A DNA stretch of 64,000 nucleotides from Whalleya microplaca (GCA_022497155.1 MU385744.1:62001-126000), one strand, 5' to 3'; positions 1-11,003 are shown, counted from the stretch's first letter. Program-made: numbers and translations. The notes: generated by a model from the sequence alone, not told the origin.

Positions 1-20
1 AGTTCGGTGTCGAGTCCAAC

Positions 21-2742
21 ATGTGGATTCTCGAGAACGAAGGCGAAGCTTTTGATGGTGAGACAGACTATGCTGCTCCCCGCCTCCGTTTCGTGTTTGC
101 TGACAAGATCCCCATCACACAGGCAAGCGGCTTTGGCTGCGACCAGGGAAACGGTACCTTTTTGGTCGCACTGTCGCCGAACGTACGCAATCGCCCGATA
201 CTACATGAACGCCACTTGGGAGGATTGAACTGATCTAAAGCCAGCTGGGCAGCTCGCCATCAAAGGCAATGGTGCAGACAAAGTATCGCGCAAGCATGTC
301 ACCATTCAGGTCGATCGAGTGGTTGATGGCGATGCAGTACGACTCCTAGTTATCTATGCTCTTGCGTTTAAAAGCTCATGTGGCTTCTTATCTAGGAAAA
401 CATGAATAGTCGCTCACGAGTCACGGTTGAGGATCTCGGCTCCAAGGGAGGAACTAAAGTGAACGATCGAAAGTTCAAGGGTGATAAATGTCATCTTGAG
501 CAAGATGCCAATATCCTCCAGATGGGTTCATTCCCGGCCAAGTTCCGGTGAGTCGCCTGAGGGAGCTATGCGTTTCGATGCGCGGGCCTTAACATTTGTC
601 TTATTTAGTATCACTTGGTACCCCATAGTCTTGAGCTTCTCGTTTACCTCGAACCAACTCCGAGCCAATCCCTTGGCCAAGCTCCGACAGGACCTTGAGC
701 AGCTTGATATCAAGTTTCTTGCCGACTATGATGCTGCATTGACTACACACGTCGTATCGAAAAAGAGGAACACCCCGAAAGGTTTACAGGCGCTTATAAA
801 TGGCCGCCACATCGTTAACGACGGATTTGTGAATGCTGTTATTACTGCCGCGACGCCTGACCAACCTGGTGATGGTGTGGCTACGTGCGCGTTGGAGAGG
901 GATTTCGATGGGAACTGGCCCGATGCAATACAGTTCCTGCCTCCACCAGGAGACGAGCCTGTGCCGAGATCAACCGAGGATTTCGCTCCAAGTCCTGATC
1001 GAGAGAACATTTTTGAAGGCTACACGTTCATATTCTACAACAAGAAGCAATACGATAATCTTTTGGGACCCATTACCACAGGCAAGGGTAAAGCGTTATT
1101 GAGAGAAGTGGTGGCGGGGGAGACACAGATCAACGACTTCATCCGGTATGTGAAAGAAATTGCAGGGGAGAAAGGGTTGGGCGAGTTCGAGGATGGAAGC
1201 GAGGGCAAGGGCGTCGTCGTGGTCAGGTGGATTCCCAACACCCCTGAAAACGCCGACTGGTTCACCGAATTCTATACATCAATTTCTCTGCGACTGGATC
1301 ACCGACTCATTGACCAGAAAGACTTTCTCGGCGCAATCCTCAGTAACGATGCAAGTGGTTTACGACGACCGCTCGAGGTGGAATCGGAACCGCACACCTC
1401 TCAGGCGGAGCCACAATCTTCAGCGGCGCAACAGCCCATGGACGTGGATGAAAACCCGCCTCCTGAGCCATCTCAACGGCCGGCAACCCGAAGACGGGAA
1501 AGAGGACCGATAAAGAGCCGGTTCAAGGGTTTCATTGTGGACCTGGACGACGATGATTTGCCAGAACACGCGCCGGCTGCTTCGGTACCCTCTGCAGTGG
1601 ACGTAGAATCGTCACAAGAAGGTCTCTTTGTATCGCAAGATGCTGCGTCGCAAGAGCCAGAAGAGACTATTCGCGCTGGCCGACAGTCACAACGAAAACG
1701 GCCAGCACCGGCAGCCCTTGGGCGTGAGGACGTAATGGACGATTTTGCACCCACGGCTGCGCAAGTCAAGCGCCGTCGTATTGCTGCCGGCGAAGACCCC
1801 ATACCTCGACAAGAAACGCCAGCCACAACCTCCGCTTCGGACATGCAGAAGTCCAAGTCCAAGACTCCCACGCCCAAAAAGGAGGTCGACATTCTAGACC
1901 TAGCACGCCAGCACCGGGAGGAAGCAGAGCAGCGAGCAAAGGCCGAGAGAGAAGAACTAGCCACAGCACCCGAGGACCTCGACCTGGCGGAAATCCGCCG
2001 CCTACAGATCGAGGAGCCGATGGAGCTGCGGCCGCCGCCGTCGGCGCGCACGCGGGAGCAGGACATCGCCGACGGGCGGTGGGACCCGGCGTGGAACGGG
2101 CGCAAGAACTTCAAGAAGTTCCAGCAGCGCGGCGCGGCGCAGGGGCGGGCGCCGCAGAAGATCATCGTCGCGCTCAAGGAGGCCAAGACCAAGGGCTTCG
2201 GCATCGGCGACGACTACTGGCTCGAGGACGAGGGCAGCCAGCAGCGCCACAGCCGGAAGAACCACAGCAACAACACCAGCCAGAGGACGCAGGGTACCGC
2301 CAAAACCACTAGCCAGAGCGCGGGCGAGAGCCAAGACCGCAGGCGAGGCACTGCTACTAGTACTGCTACTACTAACGGGCGTGCTTCGAGGGAGCTCCCG
2401 GCGGCCCAGAAGCGCACCACGGAGCGCCTGCCGTCGGTGGCTATCAGCGATGACGAGGACGACGATATGGTGGTGGACAACGATGAGGACGACGTCGTCG
2501 TCATGGCGCCCCCACCCGCAAGATCGACGCGCGCACCGTCCCAGAAAACGACGCAGTCGCAAGCGGCGCGGTCGACGCGGAGCACCAGCGCATCCACCAC
2601 CACATCGTCGCGAACGGGCAAGCGGCCCGCTCCACCGCCGGCGCGGGAGCAGCCGGCTAAGCGGTCGAGGGTTGTGTCCGTGGCGGACAGCGATGATGAC
2701 GAGAGCGACGATGAGCTACGGTTTAGGTTCGGGAAGCGTTAA
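21..2742 (+). CDS. NBS1: Nibrin (Nbs1/Xrs2), MRN complex subunit
   Basis: Nuclear DNA double-strand-break sensor that binds Mre11-Rad50 and recruits the Tel1/ATM kinase. I read five exons, 21-57, 123-182, 245-336, 396-547 and 609-2742; the four introns are GT-AG and 59-65 nt, and the joined frame gives 824 aa. The FHA domain spans about residues 1-113: it starts MWILENEG and contains GKRLWLRPG, FGRT, SRKH and DLGSKGGT. A BRCT domain follows at about 115-200 and a second BRCT-like region at about 246-335. A long charged linker is rich in SQ/TQ sites. KNFKKF at 613-618 matches the known Mre11-binding motif. The C-terminus is acidic and then has FRF at 819-821, the FxF/Y motif used to bind Tel1/ATM. 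An uninterrupted frame opening at 481 only reads through intron 4 and would lose the FHA domain. All expected motifs are present, so the gene looks intact. Confidence 0.95.
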
Positions 2743-3261
2743 GTGCCAGAGAGTTCTGTGGCGGAGAGGTATATATGTGCATGTAGATATGTATGTCTGT
2801 TGCTATACCTAGATGGTCTATTCATGAGAACAGGGGTATCTCTCTATCTACCTTAAGTGTTCCAGCGTTATGATTTAATAATCGCAAAATGTCGGACCCA
2901 ACCTGTCCTGCTCTGATCTGACCTAATCCGACCAGACCTGACCTGACCTGACCTGGCGATACCAAACCCCGTTTCCCATTTCTATTGCCATTGCCATTGC
3001 CATTGCCGTTGCCGTTGCCGGAACGTGGAATGTTTCCCTATGCATATAACCAACCAACCCATGGACAATAACCAAATGCTATGCTTGCTTTTTTCTCTGC
3101 CATAATGGTATATGCCTATGTAGTCGCCGTTCCTGTATACCTATTTATTCCTTCTATTACAGACCTTGTAGACCTACCTGATTTGGTACGAAACGGCAAT
3201 AATACCCCTATCCAGCTCCACCCAACGTCGTGATATCCTTCCACTCACCCACCCACCTACA
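2743..3261. other. Convergent 3' spacer with short tandem repeats
   Basis: Downstream region shared by the NBS1 homologue and the opposing cytochrome b5-like gene. It holds a CCTGA pentamer run at about 2934-2955 and a TTGCC(A/G) hexamer run at 2985-3020. I see no gene in it. Confidence 0.7.
2985..3020. repeat. TTGCC(A/G) hexanucleotide microsatellite
   Basis: Six consecutive hexamers, TTGCCA changing to TTGCCG, in the convergent spacer. The nearby CCTGA run at about 2934-2955 is of the same kind. No function is evident. Confidence 0.8.
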
Positions 3262-4380
3262 TCAATCCATAGCCTCCATCTCGCCCGAACTCCTTGCCTC
3301 GCCCTCCTCGACCAAGAGCCCGACGAGGCAGCTCGCGAGCATGGTCTCGTAGTTGACCCAGGGGTGGATCTCGCCGAACAGCCTCGTGCCGTCGCGGCCG
3401 GCGGCGCGCAGGAGCTCGGGCTCGCCGCCCGGGTGGTAGGGCAGGTAGGGGGAGATGTTGTAGACGCGCCCGCCCAGCGCCGTCCACGCGTCCTTGCCGC
3501 GCCGCCCCGTCTGCGCCTTCAGCATGCTCGGCGTCACGCGCAGGTAGGGCGTCCCGGCGCCCACGCCGCGCAGGTCCGCGGTGGGGTGGTTCGCCAGGCG
3601 CGCCCAGTCGAGGGGGGAGTGCCCCGGCGTCAGGGTCACCTTGCGCGAGGGCTTCGTGGGCTTGGATGAGTGCGTGGGCGGGGGCGCGAGGGTGGAGGTG
3701 CCGGGTTGGCGGTCGTGTTGTTGGCGGTTTGGGAGGGGAGAGGGGCGCATCGGGGGTGCGCTGAGGAGGGAGCTGTTGTTGATGTTGTTGAGGGTTGGCG
3801 GGCGCGGTGGTGGTGCCATCGATGTTGTTGTTGTCGATGTGGGTGTGGATAGAGAGGGAGAGGGGACCGTGACTGAGGGACGACGGCGGGAGGCGGAGAG
3901 AGAGGGGAGAGCGTGTGGCGTGGTCGAGGTCGAGGTCGCGTCGCTTGTGCGCGCTACACTTGCGGCCGAGGCGGGAGGGGAGGCGGAGAGCGAGAACGAG
4001 GGTACGTTTCCGTTCGCGCGTGTCGCGGAGGCCTTTGGAGTAGTCTGCGGCGAGGGGGAGCCGTGTGACGATGGTGACTTTGCGCTACCGTTCGGCCGTT
4101 GTATGACAGGCGGCGGAGGAGGCATGGCTGCTCGATCAGACTCCGGTGTCGAGATTGAGAATGACGGCGCAACAGTCTGACCCGAGGAGTTCGTCGTGGG
4201 CTGGTCATCATCGTCATCCGCTACTGTGATTTCTGGCGATGGAGGGGAGCGTGTGGTCGGTGGTTGTTGGATCTTCGGGTCGCCACGCCATAGTGCCAGC
4301 AGTGTTTCTATGAAGGGTGGCCGTCGTATGGCGATGTAAACGACGGAGGCCAGAACGAGCGACAGGCCCACGATCGCCAT
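3262..4380 (-). CDS. Membrane-anchored cytochrome b5-like heme-binding protein
   Basis: Single-exon frame of 372 aa. Residues 1-19 are a hydrophobic N-terminal anchor. Residues about 35-250 are Ser/Thr/Pro-rich and probably disordered. The C-terminal cytochrome b5 fold (about 278-357) begins LRVTPSML and carries HPGGE with H316, and EIHPWVNYE with H339. These fit the two axial heme ligands, and the spacing and wording resemble the b5 domain of NCB5OR (CYB5R4) and yeast Irc21 rather than classical Cyb5. No flavin or NADH reductase domain follows, so it would need a partner reductase. It lies convergent with NBS1 and divergent from the gene starting at 5579. The role (electron transfer at the endoplasmic reticulum or another membrane) is inferred from the family. 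Confidence 0.88.
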   Translation of the reverse strand: MAIVGLSLVLASVVYIAIRRPPFIETLLALWRGDPKIQQPPTTRSPPSPEITVADDDDDQPTTNSSGQTVAPSFSISTPESDRAAMPPPPPVIQRPNGSAKSPSSHGSPSPQTTPKASATRANGNVPSFSLSASPPASAASVARTSDATSTSTTPHALPSLSASRRRPSVTVPSPSLSTPTSTTTTSMAPPPRPPTLNNINNSSLLSAPPMRPSPLPNRQQHDRQPGTSTLAPPPTHSSKPTKPSRKVTLTPGHSPLDWARLANHPTADLRGVGAGTPYLRVTPSMLKAQTGRRGKDAWTALGGRVYNISPYLPYHPGGEPELLRAAGRDGTRLFGEIHPWVNYETMLASCLVGLLVEEGEARSSGEMEAMD

Positions 4381-4653
4381 CGTCGTCGGCGTTTGCTGGA
4401 CGACTGGACGACGGAGCGGGCTACCAGACTGGGCAGATGGACAGATGGACGGACAGATGGACAGACAGATGGATACGTATAGATGAGATGCGAAATGGCG
4501 TCCTGTACGTGGGTGCCTTTGTGCGACTAGAATTTTTCTGGTTTGGATCAGATTAGGTCAGATGTCAGAGGATTGATTGACAAGGACCACGGATGTTCAC
4601 GTCAGCGTCGGAAAGAAGCTAAGAGTAATTCTAATCGATTTGATTGACTGGAT

Positions 4654-4714
4654 GATAAGGGGGTTGATAAGGGGGTTGATAAGGGGGTTGATAAGGGGGT
4701 TGATAAGGGGGGTT
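4654..4714. repeat. Five-copy 12-nt tandem repeat
   Basis: The unit GATAAGGGGGTT is repeated five times head to tail, with one extra G in the last copy. Each unit contains GATAAG, the core recognised by fungal GATA factors, and a G-run. It sits about 275-335 bp upstream of the cytochrome b5-like start. Confidence 0.9.
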
Positions 4715-5318
4715 AGTAATTAGTGGTGCAACAGAGGCCCCATAGACCCGAGGAGACTCCAGATGCCCCCTATGTAGTTGACCTATAGGTACCTATAGGC
4801 CTGTACGGGATACATTACATGAAGTAATCAGGCCGCTAACATGCAGGGGTTGAGTGCTGTCAAATGACGCGACTCGCTAGAATTTCAATCAGCGCGCACA
4901 TAGGCATAGGCATAGGGCATAGCTGCGGGAACTGCGGGGGTATCCAGCTGGCTTTTTTAGACGTTTTTACACCGGAAACGCACGAAGAAACAATCTCGTG
5001 GGAGAGCGTTCGCTTCGTGTAGCGCTGTGGGCGCACCACGTCTCGGAGAATTACATATGTAGATAGGCATTTGGTTATTTGGTTATGAGAACTGGACTGA
5101 CAAGACCTGAAACGTCATCTCATAATTACGTCTACCATGATATACTCAGGTATGTAATGTCTACGTTTATATATAGTATATACATACCTCTCACATACGT
5201 ATACTGGTGACTGGATTGAATTTAATTAAGTTGAACTTCATTTTACTTCTCTGTTTCGAGATGTGAGCCGTCCCGAGGATTCATCGTATGAAGTAATAAG
5301 CATCCCACCTCGTCCCGC

Positions 5319-5326
5319 TATAAAAG
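5319..5326 (+). promoter_or_regulatory. TATA box
   Basis: TATAAAAG is preceded by a C/G-rich flank, 260 bp upstream of the first ATG of the downstream frame. It is the best TATA match in the divergent region and points toward the plus-strand gene. Confidence 0.5.
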
Positions 5327-5578
5327 GGCGGATTCGGTGTACTGTGTAGTACAGAAAGTACCTCCTATCCATATGATCCCTATCTTATCATATAAGTGGC
5401 TGGAAATCGGAGAAGTTGGCTGGGAAGTGGCAGGACTGGCTGGTGACTGGCTTATCAGCAAGTGCGATTGAACCCTAGTGTACATACTACTCCGTACCTA
5501 GTATACCGAGTACACCTGCCTAGGTAGTCATTTAGTACAGATCAGACGTGCGGGAATACCGTAGGGTACCTAGCAGAC

Positions 5579-8290
5579 ATGGGGTCGGTCAATCTTAGCC
5601 ACTGTCACCGGCACCACCTGCACCACCACAACGTCCACAACCCGGGCAGGCACAACAATTGCAACGCGACACAACAACCGTCACATCTAGGGCATTCACC
5701 TGCATCTGCTGCACCTGCACCATCTGCGCACTCTGCACCGACTGCACCTGCATCCTGCGAACTGCAAAATGTTTCGTCTTCGCAACAAACACGGAAGCCT
5801 CTACCTCTGAATACACAGAAGCAGCAGCGGCAGCCCCGACCAGCTGATATTGACACTGGCACTTACCTTAATGACACTTACACGAACAAGAAGACCCATC
5901 TTTACATTACCCGGCTCCATTCTTCTGATCCGCGGCGGTCAATTGGCTTTGGCGACACCGGCCATTCAGCCCATTCCACCGATTCCACCGATTCCACCAA
6001 TTCCACCAATTTCACCACACCAGGGGCACCACCGCAGCCACCGCAACCAACACCGCCAACACCGCCAATACTACCACCAACAGGAAGCCCAACGAGCGTC
6101 ACATCCGCGGCCATTGGTGACAACAACAATAACAACACAGTTGCCAACACAATATCTGACACAATACCTAATACAACCGCGACGACAACATCAACAACTC
6201 TACCCACCACGGCCTCCTCAAACCCCTCAGCGTCTGGTTCTGGTCCCAGAACTCGAGACCAAAATGTCACGCCCACCACCCGGGTACTGCTGAGAAAACG
6301 AGGAACCATGCCCTACGACAACAACAACCGACCCCAGATGCCCTCGCTCAGTGCTGCCGCCGCCCGCGTCGTGAACAGGACCCCCATAACCCCCAAGATA
6401 GCTGCGAAGGCCCAGCAACAGCCGCATCCGCCGCCTACCATCGCTACTACCACCCCTGCCAACAAGCGTGCAGCACCACGGCCGCTGACCGCCAGCTCGA
6501 CCCGCGATGCTCCAAACAACCGGCGCCTGAGCGGCCAACACGACGAGTCCGCGGCTTTCGCTCCTCACATCAGCAGCAATATCACCCCTCGCTCTGGCTC
6601 TAGACAGACTCGTGTAGATAGTGCCAATTCTACACCGAACACCACACCGAACCCGGAGCGAACCGCCGACCTATGGGATCCCAGGTCGAGTTATGGCATG
6701 CCCACGAGCCCACGCCTCGGCGAGGAGGCTACGAGAAGGCCAATCGTCACATTCAGCCCGCTACCCTCGGATCACAATGGTTCCTCAGAATCGAAGTTCT
6801 TCCACGCGAGCGATGCGAAGCCTGCACGTTCGCCGTCGGCCGCCTCGAAGCCGGCCGCGGCGAAGAGCCCGACTTTCTTTTATGCTAATGGCAACATGGT
6901 AGACAACAACAACAGCAGCAGCAATAACAGCAAGTCTCCTATCTCGCCCGCGTTTGCCCCGGCGCAGGACAACTCGCAAGATGCCCTTTCGAGCAAGTTT
7001 ATGTATGCCAATGGCGCTCCAGACGTGCGCCCCAGTCCGCCAGTGTCTCGCAGCTCGGGTTCGACCATGTCGACTACCTCAAAAGCTCCCACCAGTCGTC
7101 CGACAACCAATCCACCTACTGGCAATCATACTCCCGACCAGAGGCCTGCTTCTCCATCAAAGCCGCCACCTCAACGCCCGCAACCCTTGCCAAAACATCA
7201 CAACCTTCCGCCAGGATCAGGCCGGCCCCAGGCATTGTCCCCTCCTCAGCTAGGGCCGTCTCCGCCTGGACTGCGCCGGTCGAGCTCTGGCACCTCTCGA
7301 ACCGGTGGTCATTCTCGTGGCCACTCTCGCTCGGGAAGTTTGGCGAAGGGAGAGCATGCTACTGGTCCTTCAAAACTGTCGGGTCCCCCGGTGTCGCTAG
7401 AGCCAACTTCCCCTCTTAGCATCTCTTCGCCCAAACCCGCACCTCTCACGTTAGCTTCAATAATACAAGCGGCCGAAGAGTTTGCCGAGACCGAGGAGCC
7501 GGAATCGCCAGACGAGCCTCGTTCTGGTTTGCAAAGTCCGACTAAGTCTGTGAATTCCACGGAACCTGTCAGTGAGCTAGTTGCCAACGCCAGGCGAGAA
7601 CGTAAGGTCCAAGACCTGGAGATTAGAAACGCTTCGCTCGAGGCCATCAACCGAACACTCGAGCGCCAGCTTCGAAAACAGAGTGCGGAGTTGAGAAGAT
7701 ACCGTCGCTTATCACGGGCTGGCCGGTTCGTTGTGGTACCCGCTCCAATCTCTAGCCGGGCTTCAGACACGCTATCAGAGCTGCAAGAGGAAGAATCATC
7801 AAGTATACCTGACCTCGGCGAAGAGGAATCTGGCTGGGAGGACGAACCTGAGGAAGAAGATTCGTTATCTGATACGGACTCGACAACCGAGTCGTTGAGT
7901 CCCAGTGTAGAAGCAGAGCAGGACGCGAAGCATCGCACGCGAGACGAGCGGAGGTTGCAGCTTGATCTGACCAAGCATCAAGAATTGCTCATTGACTCGC
8001 AGAAGATCAACCAAAGCATCAAGAGGTGTCTTGACTGGACCGAGGAGCTTATCAAGGATGGTAAGAAGGCGCTCGAATATCATGTCAGGGTCAGCGATGT
8101 GGAATTAGGCGGAAGAGTATTAGATCCGTTAGATGAGGAGGACTACGCTCCCCTGTCCGCCGATATCTCGCCGGACGACACCATCACGCTCGCAGCTAAG
8201 ATGTTAGATGACCCTATAAGTTTGCCGAGCTGGGGTATACAGCCGCAGGATAGAGATAGCGGCATAGAATTGCCCAGAGATGGCAGTTAG
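5579..8290 (+). CDS. Low-complexity coiled-coil protein of unknown function
   Basis: An uninterrupted frame of 903 aa that I do not recognise as a named family. The first ~240 residues are His-, Thr-, Pro- and Asn-rich repeats (STDSTDSTN and similar) and may be 5' UTR read as protein. A more protein-like start is the in-frame ATG at 6308 (MPYDNNNRPQ), followed by SLSAAAARVVNRTPITPKIA. Residues 405-480 hold three copies of an aromatic motif: KFFHAS, TFFYANG and KFMYANG. A predicted coiled coil covers about 665-715, an acidic Ser-rich stretch about 735-775, and a second helical block about 790-850. The C-terminal third looks structured and the rest disordered. No membrane segment or signal peptide is seen. 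It is probably a regulatory or scaffold protein, but that is inference. The start is uncertain. Confidence 0.7.
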   Translation: MGSVNLSHCHRHHLHHHNVHNPGRHNNCNATQQPSHLGHSPASAAPAPSAHSAPTAPASCELQNVSSSQQTRKPLPLNTQKQQRQPRPADIDTGTYLNDTYTNKKTHLYITRLHSSDPRRSIGFGDTGHSAHSTDSTDSTNSTNFTTPGAPPQPPQPTPPTPPILPPTGSPTSVTSAAIGDNNNNNTVANTISDTIPNTTATTTSTTLPTTASSNPSASGSGPRTRDQNVTPTTRVLLRKRGTMPYDNNNRPQMPSLSAAAARVVNRTPITPKIAAKAQQQPHPPPTIATTTPANKRAAPRPLTASSTRDAPNNRRLSGQHDESAAFAPHISSNITPRSGSRQTRVDSANSTPNTTPNPERTADLWDPRSSYGMPTSPRLGEEATRRPIVTFSPLPSDHNGSSESKFFHASDAKPARSPSAASKPAAAKSPTFFYANGNMVDNNNSSSNNSKSPISPAFAPAQDNSQDALSSKFMYANGAPDVRPSPPVSRSSGSTMSTTSKAPTSRPTTNPPTGNHTPDQRPASPSKPPPQRPQPLPKHHNLPPGSGRPQALSPPQLGPSPPGLRRSSSGTSRTGGHSRGHSRSGSLAKGEHATGPSKLSGPPVSLEPTSPLSISSPKPAPLTLASIIQAAEEFAETEEPESPDEPRSGLQSPTKSVNSTEPVSELVANARRERKVQDLEIRNASLEAINRTLERQLRKQSAELRRYRRLSRAGRFVVVPAPISSRASDTLSELQEEESSSIPDLGEEESGWEDEPEEEDSLSDTDSTTESLSPSVEAEQDAKHRTRDERRLQLDLTKHQELLIDSQKINQSIKRCLDWTEELIKDGKKALEYHVRVSDVELGGRVLDPLDEEDYAPLSADISPDDTITLAAKMLDDPISLPSWGIQPQDRDSGIELPRDGS

Positions 8291-10748
8291 AGGGGAGAGA
8301 ACCCGGAACTTTTCATGATGCATCATCACTCTTACGACATATTCCCTTTCTTTTTGGACACGGTTATCACAGCATATATGACAACCGACTACGGTAGTTA
8401 CGGCGTTATATCATTTCAGGGGCGATTGCATTGAATACAAAGGCACCCTTTATATAGCCTCGACTCACCATGCCGGTTTATTCGCACATCATTTCTCTTT
8501 GTCTCAATTGTACTACCAGTCAACGGATACCCAAAAATTACCAGAACGGACGGACGGACACCAGGGTCGGTTAGACCAATCTCCACACCACTTGACCAAT
8601 TTTTATTTTTCGAATTCAGTCTAGACGAGTCTCTCTCATAACGATACCCAACAAAGGACTACCCAGCGAAAAAAGGCAGCTGAAGTTACATGCAGAGCGA
8701 ACGGGGTTATACATACCATACCATACGGATTAGTTCAGGAGAAGGAGGAGGGCTTCATTGGGAAAGTCACACTTAAGAGGTGTACATATACATAAATATG
8801 TATGTATATATGTCGGTCCCCGCGAATCAATCCCGCCGCGAATCTTGTGATCTAGAAAGAGAAGATGCAATGCCCCGGACAAAAAGCAAGCAACCCAAGC
8901 AGCAAGCAGAGTTGGGAGTCGCGAACTGCCAGCATCAAGATAAGAAGACTCCATGTGACTACTACCATAGTTGCTTGAATTGAAAATATGTTCAAAATAA
9001 GTTACTTGAGAGTGGGTCACGACTATTCTGCCCATGATTGTTATGATGTTGTGATTATGGGACGAAATGGGCTCTCCTTACTAGGATGAAAAGCAGCCCC
9101 CTTGAACCTGTCGCCGATTTGTCCCAAATGAAAGGGTTGCGATTTAATGAACACGTGGGTAACATATCGAGATACGATTCGTAAAGGTATAGATGTCCTT
9201 CGTAGCAGTCAGTGTGATGGAACAGAAGAGATGTCTGCCTCGCGAGCGCTGTAAGGTACGTGGGCATGTCAGTTAGACGCATGGAGTAAGCTGAGGAACC
9301 ACGAGTTTGGTTTGTTGCATGGAAACCCCAAGATCAGAAACTCAAGACTCCCCTCGACGCCTGGATGACTTAAATAATAAAGATTAATTCTGGGGATTCA
9401 CCTAATATATGACGGTACCTAGATTCCAGTCCCCCAGGATGCTCCTGCACTTGGCTCCTCGTGTTCTTTATCCCAATAGGGACTGCCCATTAGCCATTGT
9501 ATTGGCAAGGACTACAACATAATGACTTAGAAGTGCTGAGACTACGTGGGTAGGGTGCTACGCATGTAAGACTATCTCTCGACTTGCTGGGGAATAGCGG
9601 CTGAATAAACCATTATAAGGCGTGTATTGGTTGAGATCTGGCGACCTCTAACTATTGGGTAAAGTTAACCACTCTGTATATATCCATGTCTTCGCAGCCG
9701 TGGATGAACTTCATACCATAGGCTTATGTAACATGTTACAGATCTAGCTACTGTGCACCTGCGTGCCCCTATTGAAAATATCGCGGATGCCGGTATGAAG
9801 GAGGTGGCGGATCTGAGATGAGTTTATTATGAGACAATAACATGAAGATATACCGGATGTAAGCGGCATCACTGCGACTCGTGCAAACAATATCAAATAT
9901 TCGCCCTGTTCATGTGTATCCAGGTTGTTCGGCCAGGTAGTCACAGCCAATGCTGCCATGCTTGAAATCCGAGGAAGGCTATGCCTGTGGGAAGAGACGG
10001 TAGCTATGATGACAATAGTCATGAAATACAGATGGACATGTATATCACCAGGGCTTCCCGGTGACAACACACCCTCAAAACACAGCAACCGTGAATCAGT
10101 CTGTCTACCTTCATGGCCCGTACAATCATCTAGTGTAACTGTTGTGTACCTAGACGCCGAAAGACCAATGTAGTTTGATTGTTTGGGTGGGCGAAAAGAG
10201 CACCGGTGTTTGGGCAACGGATTGCCATTATACATAGTACTTACTATATATGCCCAGAAGATATGCCTGTCAAATACACTCACTCACTTGCCTCTTTAGA
10301 TACGTGTAATCTCCAGCCCCCCGGTTCCTGGCCATCGCTATCAAGGTGTCCTTCATAGTCCCAGATACGTTGATCAAGGGACAAATTATCTTACGCATTA
10401 TAAAGTATCAGCTTTCAAATTAGCCACAAAAACCATTACTAGGTTAGGGGAATCATGTATATCTCTATGCGTGAGGAGAGAATGAGTCTCTGTTCCATGT
10501 CAAAGAACCGTGCCCTCTCCTCTCGCGGTCGACAGTCTGTCTATAAGCCGTGGCCTGACGCCTTCTTTTCTCCTCCTCGCTCCCGAGAATTTTTCTTTCT
10601 TCCCTTCCCTTCCCTTCAGGACTTTCTCTGTCAACTCATCTCATATCAATCAACTTGACTTGGATACAATGCCACATTATTTGTACCATATCTGAGCCTT
10701 CTAATAAGCTCTCTCTTCAATCCCGACATAGGTATCACTTTACCACAC

Positions 10749-10750
<2 letters not shown>

Positions 10751-10778
<28 letters not shown>
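10751..10778. repeat. (AATC)7 microsatellite
   Basis: Seven perfect AATC tetramers in the 3' flank of the DnaJ gene. A related GAAT run lies inside the second DnaJ intron at about 11262-11277. Confidence 0.9.
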
Positions 10779-10780
<2 letters not shown>

Positions 10781-10985
10781 CTGACTCCAAGCTTGAATGA
10801 ACATTGTAGCCGCCCAATGCTGCTTCTACCACTGCTGCCGCAGCCTCTGGTGCCCAACTCAAAAACAGAAACATAAGTAAAGTCGTTCCTGTGACCACCA
10901 ATGTCCGGGAGAGGCCATAGATTCCTTTCAGAATCTGGACACCCACTAGACAGCCCACCATGATAGCCACGAGTCCGGCAGCCAC
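10773..10985 (-). CDS. Possible small hydrophobic protein or exon downstream of the DnaJ gene
   Basis: An open frame of about 70 codons directly beyond the DnaJ stop, opening with GTG after a TTTAG that could be a splice acceptor; the first internal ATG is MVGCLVGVQILKG. It has two hydrophobic stretches (GLVAIMVGCLVGVQI and VVTGTTLLMFLFLSW) and a short Ala-rich tail. It could be a tiny membrane protein, a terminal exon of an alternative DnaJ transcript, or chance. I found no good in-phase donor in the last DnaJ exon. I do not recognise it. Confidence 0.2.
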
Positions 10986-11003
10986 CTAAACAAGACGGGT
11001 CCA

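Larger units (their letters stand above)
4381..5578. other. Divergent promoter region
   Basis: A 1.2-kb intergenic region between the minus-strand cytochrome b5-like gene and the plus-strand unknown gene. Next to the b5 start is a GACAGATG-type run (about 4434-4472), then a five-copy 12-mer (4654-4714), and a TATA box at 5319. No coding sequence is supported. Confidence 0.7.
8291..11003. other. Gene-poor spacer
   Basis: No gene is supported across 2.7 kb apart from the weak small hydrophobic frame at 10773-10985. The longest other frame (minus, 9744-10283) has no recognisable domain or splice context. A pyrimidine-rich tract at about 10560-10620, followed by CAATCAACTTGAC, looks like a plus-strand fungal promoter or 5' UTR, but no plus-strand coding sequence follows it. 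Confidence 0.6.

Noticed and set aside
481..608. Independent start for the long nibrin frame at 481
   Set aside because: This segment includes exon 4 out of frame and intron 4. The upstream exons rebuild a full FHA domain that joins the frame at 609 in phase.
1473..2562. Long minus-strand frames opposite NBS1
   Set aside because: Antisense shadows of a GC-rich exon, with Arg/Ser-rich low-complexity translation.
9744..10283. Minus-strand frame of 179 codons
   Set aside because: No domain, signal peptide, splice context or protein-like composition. A frame of this length is expected by chance somewhere in 64 kb.
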